Assembly: GCA_025766275.1 (NCBI GenBank)
Contig: JAFKAC010000025.1
Location: 186,001-250,000 of the forward strand
Direction of reading: 5' to 3'
Source: Lactarius indigo
Lineage: Eukaryota > Basidiomycota > Agaricomycetes > Russulales > Russulaceae
DNA: 64,000 nucleotides
Every line of letters begins with the position of its first letter. Positions within the stretch are counted from its first letter, which is position 1. Made by a program: the position numbers and the translations under genes. Below are positions 26,356-38,239 of the stretch, in pieces. Under the pieces are notes generated by a model, which saw only the letters and a program-made list of their open reading frames with translations, was not told the origin of the DNA and did not search any database.

Positions 26356-26452
26356 TGGGAATCCCGTCAGGGCCTGGGGCCTTGTAGGGGCTTAGCCTTG
26401 CTATATGTTTGCAGATTTGGTCCTTGGTGATTGCTTTCAACGTGCCGACTGG
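26356..26452 (-). pseudogene. LINE ORF2, short central segment
   Basis: 97 bases of ORF2 stranded between the solo LTR and E1. It encodes the start of the reverse transcriptase, including LSPYKAPGPDGIP, and joins in frame with both neighbouring parts. Confidence 0.8.
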
Positions 26453-26457
26453 TGGGG

Positions 26458-26920
26458 TGTTACGGTTGCACGCATCGGACCCTTACTGTACCGGTTGTGA
26501 CTACGGCTGTAAGGTATATTAGTCACGGACTCGGGGTTTACGATCGGAGTTAGGCATTGGGATGTGACTCGATCCTAGTACAGGTAGTAGTAGTATTAGG
26601 ATTGCGGTACTTACGCGATACGTTGGACGCTACGATATGGTGACTCATAGCAGCGCTTGAAAGCCTGCTCTTCTTGTATTTAAGGTAGCTGCGGAAGACC
26701 AAGACACGCCATCTTGGTCTTCTTCAATCGTCACTTCTTGTCTCTTCCCTCTTCTCTCTCAGTACCCGCTTCGCCTCTATAGGGAAGCCGTTTACGTCTA
26801 CTAGTGTCTGCGAACATCTAGAACTCGCCTTCATGCCATACGCCTCGTGCGTGATTAGCAAAGTTAACAAGTCGCCCTCCAAACGCGCTCAAGTCGAGCT
26901 AACACCGTGACGGTGTTACA
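26458..26920 (+). repeat. E1 5' LTR
   Basis: 463 bp, TGTTACGG to GTTACA. TATA box TATTTAA at 26677-26683; the predicted transcript start ATCTTGGTCTT (26711-26721) is 34 bases from the box start. An inverted copy just upstream makes an 11-bp hairpin. Near the end TAACACCG-TGA-CGGTGTTA forms an 8-bp hairpin. Differences from the 3' LTR: T for C at 26638 and A for G at 26834 (by eye, positions to within one base). Confidence 0.92.
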
Positions 26921-26922
26921 TT

Positions 26923-26933
26923 AAGACCAAGAT
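26923..26933 (+). other. E1 self-primer binding site
   Basis: AAGACCAAGAT, two bases after the LTR, is the exact complement of ATCTTGGTCTT at 26711-26721, the predicted RNA 5' end. It does not begin TGG as tRNA-primed sites do. Confidence 0.7.
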
Positions 26934-26941
26934 ATTCAATT

Positions 26942-28930
26942 GTGGCGACAGCCAATACTCGAGAGCAGTGGACGAATTTCCGTCCCTACTACCTAGAGCG
27001 AAGAGGAGACCGTAACGTACCCACCCGATTCTTGGGAGCAGCTCGGTGGAGAGACCGAGGAGACGAAACAGGATATTTCGTCGAATTTAACGGACCTACA
27101 AGGTTCAGACCCGTTGAGTTCAATTTTGACCACTTGTGCTGGGTGGAGGTTACGTGGAATCCTATAGACCATCGCTGGGACGTCATCAGACCAGCAGGAA
27201 GACAATATCAGTGTGATATCGACGCACGCGAACTCAACTCGCGAGCAGACTGGGGCCCAATTGACGGCCAGCTACGGGAACACTCCACAGGAGAAGCAGT
27301 AAGCGAGGAAACCGAGGAAGAAGAACAAAGCGAAGAAAATTGACCGGCAAGCGTTGGACCTATCGAGCAATATACTATCCAACGAGCTGAGTCTCTGCAC
27401 ATCTCGGAACAACCGGAAGTCATTCACGTACAATCACCGGCAGCAGAAATGGCCACCACCACGATGACGGCGGAAGAAATCATGACAGTAAGAGAGCAAG
27501 CGGCGAGAGAAGTGGCTAACGCAATCCGAGAAGAATCCCAACGACATCTCATGCCCATCAATCCCGAAACAGGACACCGAATGACCGCAGACGATGCCGC
27601 AATTTTCCGGGCTATCGGACCAGACCAAGGCGACCCCCCATCTGGGGATGGGCCAAGACAAGGGCTACCACTCGACCCCCCGCCGGGATGGGGAGGGCCC
27701 CCAGGAGGGGACTTTCCCCGACGACCGGGCAGAGGAGGGGATCCACCAGATCTCCCACACAATCCGCCAGGTGGAGGACCCCCAGGCGGAGGTGGAGGAG
27801 GAGGTGGAGGCCCACCAGGAGGAGGAGGACACGAAAAACTAACCGGTGAACCTCCCACTATCTTCAACGGAGATCGCACTAAAGTCGACTCATTCCTCAC
27901 GCAATGGCACGTATACTGGGGGATGAATCTTGACACCCCCGTCATGCGTAACGACTACCGACAATGTCTCCTTTTCCTCTCATATATCAAGGGAGTATCG
28001 GTCAGTGAATGGGTACTCTTGTACCTCAAATGGCTCAATCGACAAATACAACGAGGGATAGATCAAAATACAAGAGATCTATGGAATGCAGTGGCAGAGG
28101 GCTTTAACCAAAGGTTCGTTAACACCCTCGAACGAGAACAAGCTCAAGCCCTGTTGAGAAAGGGGCTCAAAATGGTCGATGGGGACATCGACAAGTACGT
28201 CAACGAATTCGAAGAGGCCACCAGGAAAGCTGGCTACCGCCTCAACGACCCTCAGACCATCGATCTATTCACAAAAGGTCTGCCCAAGAAGCTGTACGAG
28301 AAAACCTACGACCTGGACGAACCGGAGACATTCGACGAGTGGAAGCGAGCAACACTTCGTCGACAGCGCAATTACATTCATATCCGGGCAAGGGTAGACG
28401 AATACAAGGATACTAAGCCGAAGAAGACGGGCAATGCAGGATGGACCGTCCCTCAAAACCTTGCAAACCCATGGGCAATGGATACTTCCGCCGATCGAAC
28501 TAAGGCAAGGTTGGCAGGGTCAGAGGAGATCGACTACAGTAAGCCCCCATACACGAACCAACCTCCCTTTCCGCCAAGAGGAGGGCCGGGAGTACGAGGA
28601 CGAGGAAGAGGGGGATCACGACGAGATCTAAGGACGGTGTTATGCTATAACTGTAACGCACCGGGCCATCTCTCACGAAATTGCCCCCATCCCAGACAAC
28701 CACGACAATGGCAGCCGCAAAACAACACCGGATCTTCGAACGTCTGCGTAGCAGAAACCGACTACTACACGCAAGAAAATCCCCCGGCCCAGATACAGGC
28801 CGCCTCAACCAGTAAAACAGCGGAAGAACATGCAAAGGAGTGGCTTACCGGAGTCGCGAACGCACCCGACGAAGTAAAGGACCTGATACTGCAGGATCTA
28901 TGGGGAAAAGAGGGTTTTTGGAGCGCCTGA
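26942..28930 (+). pseudogene. E1 Gag, with an in-frame TGA
   Basis: Structural Gag polyprotein of E1. The frame opens at GTG 26942 with no ATG before 27449. A conserved ~130-residue N-terminal region (FVEFNGP, FNFDHLCW, NSRADWGPIDG) is followed by TGA at 27341-27343, where the E2 homologue reads on. The rest (27449-28930, 493 residues from the first ATG) contains a Gly/Pro-rich linker, a capsid-like region beginning EKLTGEPPTIF and a zinc knuckle CYNCNAPGHLSRNC. It ends WGKEG just after the frameshift heptamer. Product from the internal ATG would be unaffected by the TGA. Confidence 0.82.
28903..28909 (+). promoter_or_regulatory. E1 gag-pol -1 frameshift heptamer
   Basis: G GGA AAA in the gag frame, followed by GAGGG. 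Pol is open in the -1 frame from here. The same heptamer stands at the same place in E2 (53495-53501). Confidence 0.65.
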
Positions 28931-31900
28931 ACCCATCGGCCTGGGTGAGGGCTTTAAATTGTAATTCTGTAATCATGACGCGCTTTCGTTCCCTTCGAAT
29001 TCCAGTCTCGATTCGCACAAATTACTGAATGGCCGACATAAGAGCATTGGTGGACTCTGGAGCCACCGACAATTTCATACACCCAAACTTTGCAACCAAA
29101 CTGGGCATAGGTGCCCAACCACTGGCCCAGCCACGAAAAATATGGAATATAGACAATACAGAAAATAAAGCTGGGTCCATCACTCATTTTACCGACCTAG
29201 ACGTATACGCCAAAGGATATCATAGAACCATGCGCTTCCTTATCACGGACCTTGGAAGTGAAGATGTTGTCCTGGGATACCCCTGGCTGGCCACGTATGA
29301 ACCAACCATCAACTGGAGGGACGCGGTCATACACGAAAATATCATGCCCATCGTGATCAGTACACAGGACAGTCTGGACCGTCACACTGTTATCACGTCT
29401 GCCCTTACTAATGAACAAAAAGAGACGATCATCCTGGAGATGGACGAAGAAGATACGTACTTGCGGGCAACTACGTCTATGGAACTGGCCATCAAGGCAA
29501 AAACGGACGAGAAACCTGTAGAACTGCCGGTGGTATACCAAGCCTTCCAGAAACTTTTTAGTGAAGACGCTTCCCAACGATTTCCTCCCACCAGGCCGTG
29601 GGACCATGCGATCGACTTCAAACCTGGCACACCCTCCGCGATCGACTGTAAAATATACCCGCTAACACAGGAAGAGGAAGGGAAACTTAAGGAGTTTTTG
29701 GATGAAAAACTCCAGCAGGGGTACCTTCGCCCTTTAATCTCCCCATACGCATCATCATTCTTCTTTGTTAAAAAGAAGGACGGAAAACTACGCCCAGTAC
29801 AGGATTACCGCGTCATCAACTCACACACTATACGCAACCAATACCCACTCCCGTTGATCCAAGATCTCATCTACGACCTCAGCAATGCCTACATCTACAC
29901 GAAACTCGACATTCGCTGGGGGTATAACAATGTTCGTATACGGGACGGAGACCAGGAGAAGGCGGCCTTCAAGACCAAATTCGGACTCTTTGAACCAACA
30001 GTCATGTTCTTCGGGCTTACCAACTCGCCGGCAACCTTTCAAACCATGATGAATCATATCTATCGGGACACCATTGCAAAACACAAACTTCGAGGCACGG
30101 TCATCCGGGTCTATATGGACGACATCGGCATCGCTACGCGCGAAGGCTCTACATCTGCTGATCACATCGCAGCAGTCACGGACGTTCTTCGCGTCGCCCA
30201 AGACCACGACCTTTACTTTAAGCTCGAGAAATGCCTGTTCCACCAACCTCGGATGGATTACCTGGGGGTAATCCTTGAAAAGGGGGTAACACGTATGGAT
30301 CCAGTAAAAGTTCGCGGCATCAAGGACTGGCCAACACCAACCAAAGTCAGGGATGTACGATCCTTTTTGGGGTTCTGTAACTTTTACCGCCTCTTCATCC
30401 GAGGTTTCGCAACTCACGCGCGGCCACTCAACCGATTAACGAGAAAGGATGCGGAGTGGAAATGGGGAGATGATGAAGACTGTGCATTCAAAACCCTCAA
30501 GCGTCTCGTAATGGAAGAGCCCGTGCTGGCACACCCTAACTTACAAGATCAGTTTGAACTAGAGGTCGACGCATCGGGATTCGCGGTAGGTGCAGTACTC
30601 CTGCAAAAGAAAAATGACGGTCGCAAGCACCCAATAGGATACTACTCAGCAACGCTCAATGAAGCTGAGCGAAACTATGACATCTATGACCTAGAGCTCC
30701 TCGCCATCGTCAAGGCCCTTCGGCACTGGAGACCCCTACTTGCAGGATCCCCACATAAAATCAAGATATTTTCCGACCACCTTAACCTCCAGTATTGGAA
30801 AACCCCGCAAAAGATCAGCCGGAGGGTCGCCCGAGAAGTGCTAGAGCTGATGGAATACGACTTTGAAATCCATCACATCAAAGGGAAGAACAACGGCAGG
30901 GTGGACGCCCTATCCAGACGGCCAGACTACGACCAAGGAGAGGAGGATAACCAAGGTGTGGTCGTCCTACCCCCGGAAGTCTTTGTACGAGTTGCTAACG
31001 CCGCACGCACCTTGGAAACACACCCAATGCTGCAACAACCGAGATGGGTTCAAGACCCAACCATCATCAAAGCATGGGTCAACGCCCACCAGTTGAAGCA
31101 AATCGAGGGGGAATGGTACAAGGACGGGAAGCTGGTAGTCACTGGACCCATGACGGCGTACCGGGCTATAATACACAACCACCACGACCTTCCCATTCAC
31201 GGGCACCCCGGTATCAGTAGGACTCAGCGGATCGTTGAACGACACTACTGGTGGCCGCGCCTTCGACGGGACGTATACGAGTATGTGGTAGGGTGCGCCG
31301 ATTGCCAACAGAACAAGGTTAATACAAGACCGACCCGCGCGCCACTATATCCTATCACGGCAATGACGGACGCCCCCCCCTTTCACACCATCGCACTGGA
31401 CTTCATCACCAAGCTACCAGCGTCCCAATCCTACGACAGCATTCTCACTGTCACAGACCACGACTGCAGCAAGGCATCAATATTCATCCCATGCAACGAA
31501 GAAATTATGGCGGAAGAGACTGCCATCCTGTATGTCAACCACGTTTTCAAACGATTCGGATTACCGCGTAAAATTATTAGCGACCGCGATCCCCGGTTCA
31601 CGTCCAAGTTCACCAAGGAGGTATGCTGGATCTTGGGAATCAAACAGAATATCTCAACAGCGTATCACCCGCGAACGGATGGACAATCGGAACGGACCAA
31701 CCAGTGGCTGGAGCAGTATCTGCGGTTCTGGGCCAACGAGCGGCAAGATAACTGGGCGGCATACCTTCCTATAGCAGAATTCGCTCACAACAACTGGCCC
31801 CACGAGCATACGAAGCAATCCCCGTTTATGCTACTCATGGGTTACAACCCAACAGCCGATTGGACGGATAAGCCATCCCCTATCCCGAATGTGATCACCA

Positions 31901-33651
31901 GGCTGACACAACTAAAAGAAGCGCGACAATTGGCCCAAAGGCTCATCAAAAAGGCCCAAGAAGGATGGGTGAAACATCGGAACACACCCCAATATCAAAT
32001 AGGGGATCAAGTGTGGCTAGAAGGGAAGCACCTTCGAACCAACCAACCAATGGCGAAATTAGCGGCACGACGCCACGGGCCATTTAAAGTGATTCAGGTG
32101 ATGTCCCCCTATAATTATCGCCTCGAGCTTCCCACGCAGTGGAGCATCCACCCGGTGTTCCACACAGATCTTCTCACACCGTACAAAAACACAACCATCC
32201 ACGGCGAAAATTTCCCGCGACCGCCACCGGACCTCGTGGAAGGAGAGGAAGAATATGAAGTCGAGGCTGTTCTAGACTCACGGCATTTTGGCCGCCACAA
32301 AAAGCTCCAATACCTCATCAAATGGAAGGGGTACCCAGACTCGGAGAATCAGTGGGTCGATAAGGATGACGTATTCGCACCGGAAGCAATAGCGGAGTAT
32401 CAAGCGGGCTGGACGACCACAAGACTCCTTAAAAGCCAGCCCATGAACAGCGAAGAAGAGTATCCTCTCCACCTTCGATCCACTCATACCTCTATGCCCA
32501 CTTCCCCTCTCAGACATGTCACCACGGCGATCCTCCTCGACCAAGTCGCACAAGACGCCGCCAACCTCATCGAAGACGACGAAGAAACCGTGGTACAACA
32601 GGTCCAGCTCACTCCGTACACACCTGCAAACCTGCGAGTGGGGCATATCACCGCTCAAGAGTGGGCTAATGTCTTACAGAGATTCCCCGACCCGACTCGC
32701 CAGCCCGACGACGAGCAGCAGCATGCCGTCGCTCACATCTTCAGAGACGACAACGGCAATCGGGAACCCGTTGCCATCATCCCCCCAGGTGACGACCTCA
32801 TCGGCACACAGGGAATTCTCCCTGCCGACCGTCCCCTCAAAGACCCAACAGGAGTTAGAAGCAGCGGAGGACTGGTGGAGAGTGGCGAAGGAGTGGGCCA
32901 ACGAACAACTGTGCTTAGCGCAGAGGAGGTTGAGCGAGTTGCGGCAGCGCAGGCAGCGCTCTCTCACGACGAAGCTCACGTTGACGACGAGGATTACTAC
33001 CCGGTCAGACATCCCCTCCTTCGAACGCACAGCCACCCTACTAATCCCCGAATCACCCCATGGCTCGTCCACACCGACGGAACCCCCATGTCTCGAGGAC
33101 GTGTGCGACTGCCCGGCGTCGCACTTCACACCCCCATTACGCACGACGACGACCCTGCGCAGGTCCTTGCGCCTGAAGGGTTCCGGGTGAATAGACAGCC
33201 CCATTACATTCACTTCCCCATCACCGGACCCAATGGCGTAGAGAGGAACGCCAGTCATGTGCAGATCGTGGGAGGTGCGAATCCATTCATATTGGGGCTC
33301 ATCCCCAGCTCCCCCCATCTCTACGGCAAACCCCTCTACGCTCACCCGATGCTATCGGCTGCAGGACGCGCCTTCATCGCCCACGAGGACCTAGTCATCC
33401 TCGCCTCCGACAAGATTACGGACCGCGCACTGAACCGCATCGGGGATGAGTCCCTGACTGCGGAGGTGACCCGTTACCGTGCAGCCACATATGAAGAAGA
33501 GCGGCTCGCGGCCCGCATCCGTCAGCTCCAGGCCATGCGGCTGTCAGCGAGGGATGACAAGAAGGACTGCATCTACCAGTTGGAGAGGGCTAACATCTTC
33601 GAGAGGATTAGCGATGAACAGTCTACGTGGACGGCGCGAGACTTTCGGTGA
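28910..33651 (+). pseudogene. E1 Pol: protease, RT, RNase H, integrase, chromodomain, long C-terminal extension
   Basis: Enzymatic polyprotein in the -1 frame relative to gag. A TGA at 29026-29028 interrupts it before the protease and is followed at once by ATG; downstream 1540 residues are open. Motifs: protease ALVDSGATDNF (~29044), RT YMDD (~30113), RNase H LEVDASG, integrase zinc finger HHCC (HDLPIHGHPG ... CADCQQNK) and DDE with D (ALDFI), D (SDRDPRF) and E (31690-31692), then a chromodomain (YLIKWKGYPDSENQWV, ~32308). Beyond it lies an extension of about 400 residues shared with E2 and unlike usual Ty3/gypsy ends. Confidence 0.88.
32516..33190 (+). other. overlapping +1-frame ORF inside E1 pol
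   Basis: 224 codons from an ATG, in the +1 frame relative to pol, ending inside the C-terminal extension. E2 has the counterpart (57105-57815) with the same start MSP(R/K)RSSST. The part at ~32850-32960 reads as a charged helix (RVAKEW, LRQRRQR) and by eye matches E2 better in this frame than in the pol frame. Whether it is translated is unknown. Confidence 0.35.
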
Positions 33652-33681
33652 GTCTGGGGTCTCACGCTGAAAAGGGGGTGA

Positions 33682-34144
33682 TGTTACGGTTGCACGCATC
33701 GGACCCTTACTGTACCGGTTGTGACTACGGCTGTAAGGTATATTAGTCACGGACTCGGGGTTTACGATCGGAGTTAGGCATTGGGATGTGACTCGATCCT
33801 AGTACAGGTAGTAGTAGTATTAGGATTGCGGTACTTACGCGATACGTTGGACGCTACGATACGGTGACTCATAGCAGCGCTTGAAAGCCTGCTCTTCTTG
33901 TATTTAAGGTAGCTGCGGAAGACCAAGACACGCCATCTTGGTCTTCTTCAATCGTCACTTCTTGTCTCTTCCCTCTTCTCTCTCAGTACCCGCTTCGCCT
34001 CTATAGGGAAGCCGTTTACGTCTACTAGTGTCTGCGAACATCTAGAACTCGCCTTCGTGCCATACGCCTCGTGCGTGATTAGCAAAGTTAACAAGTCGCC
34101 CTCCAAACGCGCTCAAGTCGAGCTAACACCGTGACGGTGTTACA
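33682..34144 (+). repeat. E1 3' LTR
   Basis: 463 bp, equal to the 5' LTR except for two CpG-related sites. It is followed by the target duplication TGGGG and the LINE sequence. Confidence 0.92.
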
Positions 34145-35536
34145 TGGGGGGTAGGCAGGGCTGCTTGAATTGACGACTGGTTCCGGTGGTTTGCTGGGGA
34201 AAAAGGTCTTGGCTAGGACTGCGCTTTTGTCGGAACTCCGGCTGATGATCTTTTCGCCCAAGTCGTCTTGTATCTTTAGACTGGGGATTCTTGATTTACC
34301 CCCGTCGCTTGCTGGCGACGTGATGTACCGGTGTGCCGTCCAGATATCCGGTTCAGTCGCCTTCTCCAGCCAGTCCCTCCAGTGGTGTTGTTTGGTGTAT
34401 TTCATAGCTTTGTTGTATTTTCTGCGGATGTCTTTGTACGCGGCGTGGATCTGGTGCTCGGGGTGGTCCCTCAGTTTGTATGCTGCTCTACCCATCTTCT
34501 CCATTTCTTTGCGAAGAAGTTTGAGCTCTTTGGTCCACCAGCGTTTGGACTTTGCGCTGATGTCGGTGATGGGTACCTCGGCTTCTATGGTTTCCTGAAT
34601 AGCGTGCGTCAGCCTTTCGCATTCTGCATCGAGATGTGATTGGGAATTTATCCGGTTTGGGACTCCCAGCTTTGCGATCCTTCCTTCTAATGATTTGTGG
34701 AAGTCGTCCCAGGCGACGTCCTTGAAGTTTCTTATGACCTGTGCGGGGGATTTAGTCAGCTCGATGTCTAGGACTGTGACAATAGGAACGTGGTCTGTGT
34801 TGACTCCTTGATCCTTGGGGAGGGTGTCACAGACGATAACTGCGTCTAGGCTGTGTTCTGTCATGAACACGTTGTCTAGTCTTGTCCACTTCTTTGTGAC
34901 GTGGTGGACGTGGGTTGGGGTGCCGCTAGCTAATGCCATGTCCATCCCGAGATTGGAAACACTTTTGAGGAGGAGTTCCGCCGCTTGGATAGCATCTGGT
35001 GTGAAGAGTCTGGTGTCCTCCGGGCTGTCCCAGTACGGGTGGTGCTGGTTGAAGTCGCCTAGCCAGATAAGATGGTGGTCTTGTCTGTTAGAGTCGTTAC
35101 CTAGTACAAATTTCTTGTGCTTTTTGTGGTATGACGATAGCACTTTGAGGGTGTTGTCGTGTTCGCAGTCGTTGTAGACGTTGAATATCGACAGAGTTCC
35201 CCAGCTTTCTTTTATGCGCAGGGCTGTGACGTCGCCGGAGGCGAAGTCGATCTGTTCCCACTTTTCAGTCAGCACGTCTCCTCTTATTAAGATGACTGAA
35301 CGCGTCTTATTTGGCTGCTCATCGTGAGTTGTGGGGTAGATTGGTATCCAGTCCTTCGCGGCGATGGATTTGTTGAGGAAGTTAATTGATGGTTCTTGCA
35401 GCGCAACGATGTCGATGCCTAGGGTTACCAGTTTACCACTGCTGATAAGCCCATGTTGGCATGTTGGGGATTTATTGATATTCTGCTGCCAGATTGCGAG
35501 TTTCTTGCGATCCTTGTTGAGGTCGTGTAAATTCAT
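34145..35536 (-). pseudogene. LINE ORF2, N-terminal part: apurinic-type endonuclease
   Basis: 464 codons from ATG at 35536 to the E1 insertion. The endonuclease nicks target DNA to prime reverse transcription. Visible motifs: LAIWQQNINKS at the start, IVALQEPS (metal-binding Glu), WLGDFNQHHPYWDS, and NTDHVPIV in place of the usual SDH. The start codon overlaps the stop of the upstream ORF1 tail as ATGA (35533-35536), suggesting reinitiation. The open frame runs a little further into the E1 LTR by chance. Confidence 0.88.
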
Positions 35537-35698
35537 GTGTACTGGGTGTGGAGGAAGTCCGCTGGCAGGTCGTTGATGTCCCCTTCGAAGTGGATGTTGT
35601 AATCCTCCTCGTCCGCGTCGGATTTGGGGGGGTGATGGTGTGGTACTTGCGGGTGCGAGTCGACCACTCTCTTGAAGTAGTCTTCTAGCATTGCTTGG
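35533..35698 (-). pseudogene. LINE ORF1 C-terminal tail
   Basis: About 55 acidic codons (SDADEEDYNIHFEGD) ending TGA in the ATGA overlap with ORF2. It belongs to ORF1, which is cut by the solo LTR at 35704. After removal of the LTR and one TCGGA the two parts differ by one base in frame; continuing in the ORF1 frame reaches a TAG after a few codons. An old indel, an alternative ORF1 end or an intron (GTAAGA stands at the junction) could explain this. Confidence 0.6.
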
Positions 35699-35703
35699 TC
35701 GGA

Positions 35704-36158
35704 TGTCACGTTTCTCACCTCGGACCCTTACTATACCGGTTGTGACTACGGCAGTAAGGTAGATTAGTCACGGACTCGGGGTTTACGCAGGAGTTAGGAG
35801 TTTACGCATGACTCGATCCTAGTACAGGTAGTAGTAGTATTAGGATTGCGGTACTTACGCGATACGTTGGACGCTACGATACGGTGACTCATAGCAGCGC
35901 TTGAAAGCCTGCTTTTCGTGTATTTAAGGTAGCTGCGGAAGACCAAGATTCGCCATCTTGGTCTTCTTCAATCGTCACTTCCTTCTTCTTTCTTCTCTTC
36001 GCTATCATCGTGCCTCTATCAGAGTGCCATCAGTATTCCTAGTGTCTGCGCACATCTAGAAGTTTGCCTTCGAGCCATACGTCGCGAGACGTGATTAGCT
36101 AAGTTACCTAGGTCGCCTTATCGAGCTCAAGTCGAGCTAACGTCGTGACGGCGTTACA
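35704..36158 (+). mobile_element. 455-bp solo LTR related to E1/E2, in LINE ORF1
   Basis: Starts TGTCACG and ends GCGTTACA, with target duplication TCGGA (35699-35703, 36159-36163). It shares long blocks with the E1 LTR, including TATTTAAGG, the GAAGACCAAGAT/ATCTTGGTCTTC hairpin and a terminal hairpin TAACGTCG-TGA-CGGCGTTA. No internal region remains, the usual result of LTR-LTR recombination. Confidence 0.88.
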
Positions 36159-37836
36159 TCGGATGTCTTACCTTTGGTTTGGGGCTTCTTGCTTTTTTCG
36201 ATTTGCCGGGTTGGTGGGTGGCGGTTTCCGCGTTGTAGGGGGGGAGGCCTCCTACCCTGTATTTCTCCGGGAATTTATCTTCGGGGGATAATCTGTCGGG
36301 TTGTAGGGTTAGCGTCCAGTCCTCTTCTGTTGGGAAAAATACTAGGTTGTTTTCGGGGTGGTATCCGTTGTAATCGTCGCATTTTCTGAGGAAGGTTGGG
36401 CAGTTGCAGTCCCAGCTGGCGTGTGCGTCTGATTTGCAGGAGACGCAGTAGCGTTTTCCCTCCGTCTTGCAGTCCCTGGTTTTGTGTTGTTCGCTGCAGG
36501 TGCCGCATGTGTCGTGTATGGCGTGACAGTTGGTTGCGAAGTGACCCCATTTCCTGCATTTCATGCATTGTTTGGGCTCGTACTTCATTTTCTTGGGGAA
36601 TGCTCTGATGCTGCAGACGTAGATGCCTTCCTTGAGTAGTCTGTTAGCTAGCGCCGCGGAAGAGAGGGTGAAGACAGCGTATGCGAATCTTTGCCCCTGG
36701 GAGCATCTGTTTTCTGGCTTGATCCATTTGGCCCTTCGAATTGCTTTCTCCGGTAGCCTATTGATTTCTTCGATTTCGCGCAGGTGGTTGTTGTTGGAGG
36801 GGTCGAAGGTGGTTGGGATTCTAGGGACCACGATGGGGAATGCTGCTTCTCTAATGGTGAGGCCCGAGTTGAATTTTCTTGTGAATTTGAGCTCGTTGAT
36901 GGGAGATCTGAACCAGTCTGCCGCCTCTTTGGAGGCTAGTTGGAGAATGAAGCTTCCGTTTCTCAGTTTGATGACCGACTCCACTTTTGCGCCCTCTGGC
37001 GGAGGGGGGAGGATGCCCGCTAGGGTCTTGTCTGCGCGTTCTTGGATCTCGAAGGGATTCAAGTAGGAGTCTTCGCCTTTCTCCAAGTCGAAGATGACCT
37101 GCCTAGCTTTGACGTCTCTGCTTATGTCTACGCCGATAAGTATGTCGTGTGGGGTGCGGCCACCGATTGTTTGGGTGGGGAGGGAAAGGGCTGGGGGTTG
37201 ATCTGCGCTGATCTTCGTGTTGATGAGGGCTTCCTTGTAGGAGTGGGCCGTGCTAGCTGCTTGGGAGGTAACTGTCGTGGCCTCCGTGATGCTCCTAGCC
37301 ATGTCGGCTGCCACCTTTTCTAGGGAGATCGCTGTTTCCCCTAGTGTGGATACGGCGTTCTGTAACGAGGCGTGGTCAGCTAGTGAGCTTTTGACGATTT
37401 CGCTCATCTTTCCCAACTCCGCCTGCAACGTGTTCTCCATGCGTTCGCCTATTTTTTGCACGAAGGCGTCCACTAGGGGGGGGGTGTGTTGCGCTGACAT
37501 GTTGTTTTCATGTGTGAGCGCTGCCAGAGCTTGGAGGGAGCTGGTCATTCCCTTGGGAGCGGAGGCACTGTATTTTTTGATGATTAGTGCGAGGATGCGG
37601 AGGAGAGAGGAGGGTGTAGTGGGGTGTTCATCGACATAGCAGTCGTCCTCTTTTAGTGCCTTAATGGCCTCGGCTGAGGCGGTCAGGTTTTTGGGCTTCA
37701 CTTGAACCATACCTGTTGAGGTGATGGGGGTGCTGGGCCGTGTGTTTGCTTTGGCTGAGGATCTGGTGGTTCTGATGGATGTGACGGGTGGGGTGCGCCC
37801 TGCGGGGCCCGGATTGGTAGTTCCTTTTGTGGTCAT
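36159..37836 (-). pseudogene. LINE ORF1: RNA-binding protein with three zinc knuckles
   Basis: Nucleic-acid-binding ORF1 protein, about 560 codons from ATG at 37836. An N-terminal Ser/Thr/Pro-rich part is followed by a predicted helical segment and an RNA-recognition-like region. Near the C-terminus are three knuckles, CMKCRKWGHFATNC, CGTCSEQHKTRDC and CVSCKSDAHASWDC. The solo LTR at 36158 interrupts the 3' end. About 190 bases of 5' UTR separate the ATG from the element end at 38027. Confidence 0.85.
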
Positions 37837-38239
37837 ACCGTCCGGCAGCGCGTTGTTGCTTCTTATGAAGCTTTTTGGATCTGTTGGGGGTTCTAATAGG
37901 ACTAATGCGTGCGTATGTGTGATGTGTGTGTGTGTATGTATTCCTTTCTGCGGTGTGATGAGCTACCTCTACCCTGAGGCCGTGTGACGTGGCTTAGGTG
38001 GTGGTGGTTGCTGAGAAAGGAAGTTTCCATCGATCATCATTCAGCGGTGTTGTTCCACTTCTCTCGCCAGTAGTGAGTCACGTCACATTTAGGTCGCCTT
38101 CGCTCTTACAGCTCCCCATAGAGCTCCTCGATTTAATTACGTCATCTATCCCTACATACTAAATACTGCGACCTCATCTCCTTGACATTAACCTGTCATG
38201 CCCTCACACTCATGATAATCCCCACATAGCCTGCATACC

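Larger units (their letters stand above)
26453..34149 (+). mobile_element. Ty3/gypsy chromodomain retrotransposon E1 (complete, with two stop codons)
   Basis: Two 463-bp LTRs (26458-26920, 33682-34144) differ at two sites by eye, both in CpG context. Target duplication TGGGG (26453-26457, 34145-34149). The polypurine tract AAAAGGGGGTGA lies directly before the 3' LTR. The primer-binding site AAGACCAAGAT (26923-26933) is complementary to the first 11 bases of the predicted RNA, the self-priming arrangement of the Tf1/sushi group. Gag and Pol overlap in the -1 frame. Two in-frame TGA codons (27341 and 29026) make autonomous function doubtful. Confidence 0.92.
22811..38041 (-). mobile_element. 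LINE (Tad/I-like non-LTR retrotransposon) with three nested LTR insertions
   Basis: Full-length insertion on the minus strand. The 3' end is a run of 23 T on the plus strand (22823-22845), i.e. a poly(A) tail. The 14-base target duplication CATCGATCATCATT flanks it at 22811-22824 and 38028-38041, and the spacer flanks join as in unit A. With the nested elements (25739-26355, 26458-34144, 35704-36158) and their duplications removed, the body is about 6.4 kb: ~190-base 5' UTR, ORF1 with three zinc knuckles, ORF2 with apurinic endonuclease, reverse transcriptase and RNase H, ~430-base 3' UTR. RNase H plus a CCHC ORF1 fits the Tad/I groups of fungal LINEs. Confidence 0.9.

Noticed and set aside
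26942..26960. Spliced A|TG start for E1 and E2 gag, as in E3
   Set aside because: The bases before the GTG are ATT and ACG, not AG, so no acceptor exists at that point.
27424..27945. Pro/Gly-rich minus-strand ORF opposite E1 gag
   Set aside because: Shadow of the Gly/Pro-rich gag linker; a similar shadow lies at 51950-52324.
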